A DNA stretch of 5,310 bases from Treponema sp. (GTDB taxonomy: Bacteria > Spirochaetota > Spirochaetia > Treponematales > Treponemataceae), in NCBI GenBank assembly GCA_017622055.1, contig JAGARY010000487.1, positions 1-5,310 of the forward strand, in the 5' to 3' direction. Position 1 is the stretch's first letter. Every line of letters begins with the position of its first letter. A program made the translations under genes and the position numbers. This document shows positions 1 through 4,301 of the stretch, one piece after another. Under the pieces are notes generated by a model, which ran no database searches, was not told where the DNA came from, and saw only the letters and a list, made by a program, of their open reading frames with translations.

Positions 1-122
1 CCACGAATCATAAAAGTTTTTTCAATTTTTATATTTCCAACAAATGTAATATCATTTTCAACGATTGTATCAAAAGCTTCGTCTTCCAAATCAAAAAAGT
101 CAGTATCTTTTACGTCAAACAT
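1..122 (-). CDS. Bactofilin (polymer-forming cytoskeletal protein), N-terminal 40 codons only
   Basis: This partial gene starts at the ATG at 122-120 and runs off the left edge after 40 complete codons. The visible protein begins MFDVKDTDFFDLEDEAFD, an acidic unstructured leader, followed by DITFVGNIKIEKTFMIRG. That second part matches the start of the bactofilin beta-helix, where family members read roughly 'D(I/V)xFxGxIxxxxxxxIxG'. Bactofilins polymerise without nucleotide into filaments at the inner face of the membrane, and in curved and helical bacteria they position peptidoglycan-modifying enzymes. A good ribosome binding site (AAGGAA, 131-136) lies 8 bases before the ATG. The gene follows the pseudouridine synthase on the same strand after 133 bases with no terminator visible, so read-through is possible. 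The family call is fairly secure despite the short piece; the rest of the beta-helix lies outside the window. Confidence 0.8.
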   Translation of the reverse strand, partial: MFDVKDTDFFDLEDEAFDTIVENDITFVGNIKIEKTFMIR

Positions 123-130
123 TTCAATAT

Positions 131-136
131 TTCCTT
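131..136 (-). promoter_or_regulatory. Ribosome binding site of the bactofilin gene
   Basis: Read on the minus strand this is AAGGAA, 8 bases upstream of the ATG at 122. It supports that start and shows that this genome uses classical Shine-Dalgarno sites, which matters for genes here that lack one. Confidence 0.65.
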
Positions 137-212
137 AATTTTCAAAATTTAAAATAAAACTTCGATTATTTTCATTTTATCAAAAATCAAAAAACATTTA
201 AAGAAGAATCAG

Positions 213-229
213 TCAGAATCTATCAGAAT
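213..229. repeat. Two TCAGAAT heptamers exactly one helical turn apart
   Basis: TCAGAAT occurs at 213-219 and 223-229, a 10-base period, in the 133-base gap between the pseudouridine synthase stop and the bactofilin start. The position, about 90 bases upstream of the bactofilin ATG, would suit a protein-binding site next to a promoter. No convincing -35/-10 pair was found here. Chance occurrence in AT-rich DNA is quite possible. Confidence 0.3.
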
Positions 230-255
230 ATAACAAACATTCATCATATAAAAAA

Positions 256-912
256 TTAATTCACTTCCAATTCACTAAAAGGATTTTCTATTTCAAAAAC
301 ACATTCTTTATTTTCAATTGGAATTGTAAGCCGAACGGAAGCTAGTAAAAATCTTTTTACCTTAAAATACTTTTTTAATAATTTATTTATTTTAAAATTT
401 CCATGTTGATCATCTCCTGCAATTGGGCAACCTTGTTTTGCAAGATGAATGCGAATTTGATGCATTCGTCCAGTTTCCAAAATCAACCGAATTTGAGAAA
501 ATTCAATTTCATTTTGAACATCATCAACCAAATAAGACTTTTTCCATTCTTTTTCTACTTTATAATTTGTAATTGCAGATTTTTCCTGTCCGTGTTGAGT
601 TAAATTTTCTTTTATTACTCCACTTTTTGCCTTCATTTTTCCAACACAAAGAGCAACATATTCTTTTTTGGCAATTTTACTTCCAATAAGTTTTGTCCAC
701 TTATTAGCCGCCACAGGATTTTTTGCTACAATCATTAATCCACAAGTATCTTTATCAAGACGGTGAACCAAATAAACTTTATGGCCAACTTGCTCAGAAA
801 AATCAACATCCAAAGAATGTTTTATTCCTTGGCCACCTTGTACAGGAAGGCCAGCAGGTTTGTTAATTACAAAAATTTCATCATTATCATATAAAATTGG
901 AATGGTATTCAT
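256..912 (-). CDS. RluA-family pseudouridine synthase without S4 domain
   Basis: The 218-residue protein isomerises specific uridines to pseudouridine in rRNA or tRNA; the target cannot be read from sequence. It has the family's ordered motifs: DEIFVINKPAGLPVQGG (about residues 11-27), the catalytic loop HRLDKDTCG (50-58, catalytic Asp53), EYVALCVGK (84-92), and the C-terminal GRMHQIRIHLA and AGDDQHGNF block (about 148-173). There is no N-terminal S4 RNA-binding domain, as in short family members such as E. coli RluA (about 219 residues), so this looks full-length. I chose the ATG at 912-910: the frame extends to a TTG at 948, but the extra 12 residues are not family-like and overlap the divergent gene. 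No Shine-Dalgarno precedes this ATG. A promoter-like pair ends 7 bases before it, suggesting a leaderless transcript. Which subfamily (RluA, RluC, RluD or TruC type) remains open, so no symbol is given. Confidence 0.92.
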   Translation of the reverse strand: MNTIPILYDNDEIFVINKPAGLPVQGGQGIKHSLDVDFSEQVGHKVYLVHRLDKDTCGLMIVAKNPVAANKWTKLIGSKIAKKEYVALCVGKMKAKSGVIKENLTQHGQEKSAITNYKVEKEWKKSYLVDDVQNEIEFSQIRLILETGRMHQIRIHLAKQGCPIAGDDQHGNFKINKLLKKYFKVKRFLLASVRLTIPIENKECVFEIENPFSELEVN

Positions 913-919
913 CCGAAAT

Positions 920-948
920 ATGATAATAGAGGTTTTATAAAATGACAA
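920..948 (-). promoter_or_regulatory. Candidate sigma-70-type promoter of the pseudouridine synthase gene
   Basis: On the minus strand TTGTCA (948-943; 5 of 6 to TTGACA) is followed by a 17-base spacer and TATCAT (925-920; 5 of 6 to TATAAT). Initiation about 7 bases further on would fall at or within a base or two of the ATG at 912, giving a leaderless mRNA. The -35 hexamer lies over the first codons of the divergent gene and the spacer covers that gene's ribosome binding site. This is a pattern match in AT-rich DNA, not proof. Confidence 0.45.
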
Positions 949-2138
949 GATTTCAAAAAATTAAATCAATATTTTTAATACTATTTTGTTTTAGTTTCCA
1001 GCCTTTTTTTGCTGAAGTAATACAAGATTCAGATTTTGGCTTTCTTTTAGATGTTCCAGAAGGCTACGAAATTGCAAATTATTCAAACGACGGTCTTTCA
1101 TACATTTTTGAACATCCAAACATTCCAGTTACTTTGGCAATGAAAATTTACAACAACGAAAATCTAACAAAAAAAAATCAAGACAATTCAAAAAGTGTGT
1201 TAGAACATTCATTATCAAATCTTTCTGCAAAATATGACATAGACACTTTTGATTGGTACGGAAATAAATGTTCAATTTCTAATTTTGATTTTAATTTAGA
1301 CAAAAGTTATTCAGGATGGTCTGTTTGTACACCAACAAATAATGAAAAATATAATTTAGTTTTACTTTGTTATGCACCAAAAGAAAAATTTGCAGGATGC
1401 GAACAATTTATTATTTCTACAATAAATTCCCTAAGCCTTTCTGCAGAAAAAATCAACATTCCAGGAATAATCGTTTCTTACGCTTTTCCACCAACAAAAA
1501 AACAACCTGTAAAATTACAAATTGCTAATAAGCAAATTAATTCTTTTATTTACGACAACGACATAGAAGCCGCACAATTTGTTGTAGATTTAGAATATTC
1601 AGTTTTATCTTTATATTCAAAGCATGAAAAATGGAAAGAAGCTTGGGAACGCTATTACAGAATGATTTACAAAGATAGTTATTCTAGAATTTTACAAGTT
1701 TCTGCTGATATTTACAAAACCTTAGAACCAGAAGCAAACAAAGCACAAAATCCATTAATTGATTACGCTCAAATGCTTTTAACTTGGGTGCAAAATTTTC
1801 CATACAACAGGGCAAAAGATGTAAAAGAATCTGATTTTACTTGTATTCCAGCAGTCATTTCTGGCCAAGGTAGCGATTGTGATTCTAGAAGCATGCTAAT
1901 TTGTATTTTGCTAAAATCTTTGGGAATTGAAACTGTTTTGTATTTTTCTCCAGAATATTCCCACGCCCTTGTTGCAACAGAAATTGAAGCTCCAGGTCAA
2001 ACTTTTTCTATAAAAACATCTAGTGGAGAAGCAATCAAATTCCTTATTGGTGAAACAACAGCAAAAGTTACTTGGGGAATGATTGCAAAAGATATGGCTG
2101 ATGAATCTAAATGGATTCCGGTAATTTTTCCATTTTAG
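942..2138 (+). CDS. Secreted transglutaminase-like (papain-fold) protein
   Basis: This 398-residue protein has an N-terminal signal peptide: a basic start (MTRFQKIK), a hydrophobic stretch at about 9-23, and likely cleavage after Ala24 (PFFA|EV). It should act in the periplasm or outer envelope. Residues 25-165 are a beta-rich region of unknown family beginning FGFLLDVPEGYEI. Residues 205-290 look helical. The C-terminal part resembles the transglutaminase-like cysteine peptidase core: GQGSDCDSRSMLICILL (308-324) with candidate nucleophile Cys313, then SHALVA with His341. The third catalytic residue is usually Asp; here the matching place may be Glu371 in GETTAKVTWG, which is my inference. 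Such proteins cut or crosslink amide bonds, but the substrate is unknown. The start is well supported by AGAGG at 928-932, 9 bases before ATG. The gene is divergent from the pseudouridine synthase and ends before a bidirectional terminator. Confidence 0.75.
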   Translation: MTRFQKIKSIFLILFCFSFQPFFAEVIQDSDFGFLLDVPEGYEIANYSNDGLSYIFEHPNIPVTLAMKIYNNENLTKKNQDNSKSVLEHSLSNLSAKYDIDTFDWYGNKCSISNFDFNLDKSYSGWSVCTPTNNEKYNLVLLCYAPKEKFAGCEQFIISTINSLSLSAEKINIPGIIVSYAFPPTKKQPVKLQIANKQINSFIYDNDIEAAQFVVDLEYSVLSLYSKHEKWKEAWERYYRMIYKDSYSRILQVSADIYKTLEPEANKAQNPLIDYAQMLLTWVQNFPYNRAKDVKESDFTCIPAVISGQGSDCDSRSMLICILLKSLGIETVLYFSPEYSHALVATEIEAPGQTFSIKTSSGEAIKFLIGETTAKVTWGMIAKDMADESKWIPVIFPF

Positions 2139-2160
2139 AATAATAAGCAGGGTGTTCCGG

Positions 2161-2224
2161 TACGTCCGGTCAAGGCACGCTTTGCTCAAGGCCTTGACTC
2201 GGCCGTTTTTAGGGTTTGTATTAA
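2161..2224 (+). repeat. Dispersed intergenic repeat, copy 1
   Basis: This 64-base unit recurs in the same orientation at 5247-5310 with one difference (G at 2202, T at 5288). By count it is 50% GC, and about 62% over its first 45 bases. It begins TACGTCCGG; the bases before that differ between copies, so the left boundary is sharp. The right boundary is unknown because copy 2 reaches the window edge. It begins 22 bases after the transglutaminase-like gene's stop codon. It has no coding potential and no recognised transposon ends. Confidence 0.85.
2169..2198. repeat. Hairpin inside the dispersed repeat, with a CGCTTTGCT loop
   Basis: GTCAAGGC (2169-2176) and GCCTTGAC (2191-2198) form a perfect 8-bp stem around a 14-base loop containing CGCTTTGCT. 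The sequence can alternatively fold on the 12-base palindrome TCAAGGCCTTGA (2187-2198). No T-run follows, so it is not an intrinsic terminator. The same arms exist in copy 2 at 5255-5262 and 5277-5284. Confidence 0.6.
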
Positions 2225-2232
2225 ACCCTAAA
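2208..2232. repeat. Second hairpin at the right end of repeat copy 1
   Basis: TTTAGGGTTT (2208-2217) and AAACCCTAAA (2223-2232) form a perfect 10-bp stem with the loop GTATT. On neither strand is it followed by a T-run, so it is not a terminator by itself. Copy 2 contains the left arm and loop and then leaves the window, so it probably continues with the right arm. Confidence 0.55.
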
Positions 2233-2233
2233 T

Positions 2234-2276
2234 AAAAAAAAACTGCAAACTCTAAAGAGTTTTGCAGTTTTTTTTT
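2234..2276. terminator. Bidirectional intrinsic terminator between the transglutaminase-like and PtsN-like genes
   Basis: A 9-base A-run (2234-2242) and CTGCAAA..CTC pair with GAG..TTTTGCAG and a 9-base T-run (2268-2276) around the loop TAAA, with one bulged T. Each strand therefore reads a stem followed by a T-run. It lies between two convergent genes and can stop transcription from both sides, which fits its position. Confidence 0.85.
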
Positions 2277-2314
2277 ACCGTCGCTACTTTCACACTTCGC
2301 TACCGCTCATCCCT

Positions 2315-2335
2315 GTGCAAGCTGAACGCTTGCAC
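2315..2335. repeat. Perfect 8-bp hairpin
   Basis: GTGCAAGC (2315-2322) and GCTTGCAC (2328-2335) enclose TGAAC. It has no T-run on either side and so is not a terminator. It sits in the GC-richer intergenic mosaic, one base-pair step from the next hairpin. Confidence 0.55.
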
Positions 2336-2365
2336 TCAAGTTTTTCGCTTTGCTTCAGAACTTGA
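2336..2365. repeat. Hairpin with a CGCTTTGCT loop and different stem
   Basis: TCAAGTT (2336-2342) and AACTTGA (2359-2365) form a perfect 7-bp stem around a 16-base loop that includes CGCTTTGCT (2346-2354). The loop core matches the hairpin at 2169-2198 while the paired arms differ, as expected if structure plus loop sequence is what is kept. Confidence 0.5.
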
Positions 2366-2406
2366 AGGGACACCTGCGGTGGTGTTCCAGCAGCTAACAC
2401 AAAATA

Positions 2407-3012
2407 TTAAGAATGCAACAACAAATTAAATGCATCTAATTCTGTTGGTGCGTTAATTAAAGAATCTCTTAATTCTTGTTTTTTCAATTTTGCACTAAAA
2501 TATGAAATTGTTTTTAAATAATAAGAATGTTGATTCGAAGCTGCAGCAATCATAAACAAAAGATTTACTTTTTGATCATCTAAAGTTTGAAAATCTTCTA
2601 CAGGCTTTTTACAAATTCCAACAGCCATTACTAAATCTGTTACAGAAGACAATCTTACATGTGGAATTGCAATTCCTCTACCAATTGCAGTAGACATCAA
2701 TTCTTCACGTTTTAAAATTTCAGCAGTAAGTTCTGAATTATTTTTTACTTGTGGTGCAGTTGCCAAAACATCAGACAAAGCAACCAAAGCATCTCTTTTT
2801 GAAGAATGATTAATAAAAACAACTCTTTCAGGAGATAAAATATTCTTAACCTGGATTTGTGTTTCATTATTTTTTAATGAATCCGAAGATAATTTTGCAT
2901 TAACCCAATTTTCAACTTCTGTTTTTTTAAAACGCCAAACTGTACCAATTTTACCAGCTGGAATTTCGCCCTTTTGAGCCCAATCATAAACAGTTCTTTC
3001 AGAAACACGCAA
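2407..3012 (-). CDS. PtsN-like protein: helix-turn-helix remnant fused to EIIA(Ntr) domain, 5' end interrupted by a stop
   Basis: The open frame gives 201 residues from a TTG at 3012. Residues 1-40 (RVSERTVYDWAQKGEIPAG, then KIGTVWRFKKTEVENWV) are the second helix and wing of an excisionase/MerR-type DNA-binding domain. Residues 57-201 are a PTS EIIA(Ntr) domain with the phospho-acceptor motif GIAIPHVR (His118) and a long C-terminal helical region. Treponemes are known to have incomplete PTS sets used for regulation rather than sugar uptake; this protein is likely a phosphorylation-sensing regulator. In the same frame, a well-placed ATG at 3054 with AAGGA ahead of it encodes MGDDILTI and then TAA at codon 9, where family members usually have Lys or similar. 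Without that stop the protein would be 215 residues. The rest is undamaged, so the change is recent, a sequencing error, or tolerated through weak TTG reinitiation. It is transcribed toward the terminator at 2234-2276 and divergently from the propeller operon. Confidence 0.85.
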   Translation of the reverse strand: MRVSERTVYDWAQKGEIPAGKIGTVWRFKKTEVENWVNAKLSSDSLKNNETQIQVKNILSPERVVFINHSSKRDALVALSDVLATAPQVKNNSELTAEILKREELMSTAIGRGIAIPHVRLSSVTDLVMAVGICKKPVEDFQTLDDQKVNLLFMIAAASNQHSYYLKTISYFSAKLKKQELRDSLINAPTELDAFNLLLHS

Positions 3013-3054
3013 ATATTTTGCAACTTCTTAAATTGTTAAAATATCGTCTCCCAT
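3013..3054 (-). pseudogene. Interrupted first 14 codons of the PtsN-like gene, with in-frame TAA at 3030-3028
   Basis: From ATG at 3054 the codons read M-G-D-D-I-L-T-I, TAA, E-V-A-K-Y and then join without frame change to LRVSERTVYDW. The combined pattern LTI-x-EVAKYLRVSERTVYDW is the first helix and turn of an excisionase-type domain, so these codons belong to the downstream gene. AAA to TAA is one base change. If translation restarts at the TTG, helix 1 is lost and DNA binding would probably fail. Confidence 0.75.
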
Positions 3055-3063
3055 ACTACTTTT

Positions 3064-3068
3064 TCCTT
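3064..3068 (-). promoter_or_regulatory. Ribosome binding site for the original PtsN-like start
   Basis: Read on the minus strand this is AAGGA, 9 bases before the ATG at 3054. It supports 3054, not the TTG at 3012, as the ancestral start, and so supports reading the TAA at codon 9 as a real interruption. Only a weak AAGAAG precedes the TTG. Confidence 0.65.
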
Positions 3069-3078
3069 ATAAATTTAA

Positions 3079-3139
3079 AGTTTTGTTCACTCTAATAGTG
3101 CAAAATATACACAGTTTTGTCAAGTCTTTACACAAAACT
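3079..3139. promoter_or_regulatory. Candidate operator: three AGTTTTGT boxes in the divergent control region
   Basis: AGTTTTGT occurs at 3079-3086 and 3113-3120, and as its exact complement ACAAAACT at 3132-3139. The last two form an 8-bp inverted repeat with an 11-base gap. On the minus strand a perfect TTGACA (3123-3118) overlaps the middle box, so a bound protein could block a PtsN-like promoter. No strong -10 lies at 16-18 bases; TATTAG (3097-3092) is 20 bases away. The operator role is inferred. Confidence 0.4.
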
Positions 3140-3157
3140 TCATTATTTGCAAAATAT
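3099..3157 (+). repeat. Ten-base direct repeat TGCAAAATAT in the divergent control region
   Basis: TGCAAAATAT is found at 3099-3108 and 3148-3157, 49 bases apart, flanking the AGTTTTGT inverted pair. With the boxes it forms a nested, roughly symmetric layout. It may be part of the same regulatory site or chance in AT-rich sequence. Confidence 0.35.
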
Positions 3158-3196
3158 TCAAACAAATACTTTTATTTTTTTTCTAAACTTCAATTA

Positions 3197-3225
3197 TTGA
3201 TTTTTATGTATCAATATTATAGCAT
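3197..3225 (+). promoter_or_regulatory. Weak candidate promoter of the propeller/LytM operon
   Basis: TTGATT (3197-3202), a 17-base spacer and TAGCAT (3220-3225) form a 4/6 plus 4/6 match. A better -10, TATTAT (3215-3220, 5 of 6), lacks a properly spaced -35. Either would start transcription within a few bases of the ATG at 3232, consistent with the missing Shine-Dalgarno there. Confidence 0.3.
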
Positions 3226-3231
3226 AGAAAT

Positions 3232-4293
3232 ATGAAAACTAAAAAAAGAATTTCAATTTATATAGCAATTTCTATTATTTTTACAATAATATATCTTCTT
3301 TTTGCTGCAAAACCTTTGGCCCACGAATATCAATTTATTCCACAGTGGAAAATTTCAACATTAACTCCAGTTACAAAAAATGCTGGAGATTACGAAAAAA
3401 TGTATTTCAAATTAGGTCAAACAGCAGGATATTTTACAGAAACAGGTGATATAACACACTACAATACTTTTTCTTCAAAAATTGCAATTTCTGATTATTA
3501 TTATTCAAATTACGCTTCAGATGCAAAGAATTTACCCTTTTTTGATAACCAAGGAAAAAAATTAGGAACAATAGAACCTGCTGGATACCCTTTCTTTATT
3601 GAAAATCAAATTTATGTATTTCTTCCAGGTGGATGTAATTTTGCAAAATGCAACAACGACGGTTCATTAAATTGGAAAAGTCAAAGTACAATTCCAATTA
3701 CAGCATTTAACTCAAACGAAAACTTTTGTATTGTTGGATACGCAGACGGAACAATCAAAGTTTTTAACACAAATGATGGAACTTGTGTAATGCAAAACTT
3801 TCCTGGAGGAAATGAACGTCCTGTAATTCTTGGTGTAGCAATTTCTGATGATGGAAACTACATGGCATCAATCTCTGGACACAATAAACAACGTTTTGTT
3901 TTGGCAAAAATTGTAAATAACAAACCAAAAATCATTCATCACAAATTCCTAAACGAGGAAATTTATTCTCAAATTTTAATTAAATTTTCAGATAACAATA
4001 ACAGCGTACTTTACAATTACAATAATAACATTGGAATATATAATATTTCAAAAGATACAACAACTACAATCCCTGCAAAAAACAAACTTATTTCAATAGA
4101 AGAAGCAGATTCCATTATTTACGCTCTTGGAAAAGAAAAAAACAATTACACAGTTTATGTTATTGAAAAAACAAATACTTTAATAGGAACTTTTTCATTT
4201 AATGCAGATAAAGCATTTATAAAAACAAATAAAGATTATTTGTACATTGGAAAAGACAATTCTATTTCACAAATTTTAGTAACTAAAAAATAA
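3232..4293 (+). CDS. Membrane-anchored beta-propeller-like (WD40/PQQ-type) protein
   Basis: The 353-residue protein starts with a basic tip (MKTKKR) and a hydrophobic segment at about 8-26 with no clear cleavage site, so it is probably a signal anchor with the rest in the periplasm. From about residue 55 to the end it is made of repeated beta segments resembling propeller blades: NQIYVFLPGGCNFAKCNNDG followed by SLNWKS (125-150), GYADGTIKVFNTNDGTC (169-185), LGVAISDDGNYMASIS (200-215), NNIGIYNISKD (265-275), and YLYIGKDNSISQILV (336-350). The GYADGTIKVFN and ISDDGNYMASIS pieces are typical WD40-like strands. No catalytic motif is visible; propellers are usually binding or assembly scaffolds. 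The next gene starts eight bases after its stop, so they should be co-transcribed and probably co-functional. No Shine-Dalgarno precedes the ATG. The fold call is moderate and no specific family is recognised. Confidence 0.7.
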   Translation: MKTKKRISIYIAISIIFTIIYLLFAAKPLAHEYQFIPQWKISTLTPVTKNAGDYEKMYFKLGQTAGYFTETGDITHYNTFSSKIAISDYYYSNYASDAKNLPFFDNQGKKLGTIEPAGYPFFIENQIYVFLPGGCNFAKCNNDGSLNWKSQSTIPITAFNSNENFCIVGYADGTIKVFNTNDGTCVMQNFPGGNERPVILGVAISDDGNYMASISGHNKQRFVLAKIVNNKPKIIHHKFLNEEIYSQILIKFSDNNNSVLYNYNNNIGIYNISKDTTTTIPAKNKLISIEEADSIIYALGKEKNNYTVYVIEKTNTLIGTFSFNADKAFIKTNKDYLYIGKDNSISQILVTKK

Positions 4294-4296
4294 GGA
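4292..4296 (+). promoter_or_regulatory. Ribosome binding site of the LytM-like gene, overlapping the upstream stop codon
   Basis: AAGGA begins inside the TAA stop (4291-4293) of the propeller gene and lies 5 bases before the ATG at 4302. Translation of the two genes is therefore probably coupled. Confidence 0.6.
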
Positions 4297-4301
4297 TTAT
4301 T

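Larger units (their letters stand above)
2139..2406. other. Convergent intergenic block rich in hairpins, with higher GC than its surroundings
   Basis: These 268 bases separate two converging genes and contain no plausible coding sequence. In order they hold: GGTGTTCC (2151-2158), a 64-base unit repeated at 5247-5310, two hairpins, a bidirectional terminator, an unstructured stretch with two copies of TCGCTAC (2281-2287, 2297-2303), two more hairpins, and a second GGTGTTCC (2381-2388) beside its near-complement GGGACACC (2367-2374). The shift from about 30% to about 50% GC, outside the A/T-rich terminator arms, marks it as a mosaic of dispersed intergenic repeats rather than ordinary spacer. 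Confidence 0.6.

Noticed and set aside
403..603. Plus-strand open frame of 66 codons inside the pseudouridine synthase gene
   Set aside because: It is antisense to conserved catalytic-domain coding sequence, has unlikely composition rich in Phe, Ile and Asn, and no supporting start signals.
897..924. TTGGAA, 16 bases, TATGAT as a plus-strand promoter for the transglutaminase-like gene
   Set aside because: Initiation would fall near 931, inside the AGAGG ribosome binding site, and so would remove the site that best supports this start.
913..948. Longer pseudouridine synthase starting at TTG 948
   Set aside because: The extra 12 residues do not resemble the family, the TTG has no ribosome binding site, and the extension would overlap the divergent gene's start, which has a good one.
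1911..2189. Minus-strand open frame opposite the 3' end of the transglutaminase-like gene
   Set aside because: It is rich in Cys, Phe and Arg, as expected for an antisense shadow, with no recognisable domain; it would also start inside the repeat.
2208..2232. Hairpin TTTAGGGTTT/AAACCCTAAA as an intrinsic terminator
   Set aside because: It is followed by an A-run, not a T-run, on both strands; the true terminator is the adjacent structure at 2234-2276.
2161..2400. CRISPR array, tRNA or insertion sequence in the repeat-rich intergenic block
   Set aside because: There is no regular repeat-spacer pattern, no cloverleaf, and no transposase or paired terminal inverted repeats; the repeats are short, mixed modules.
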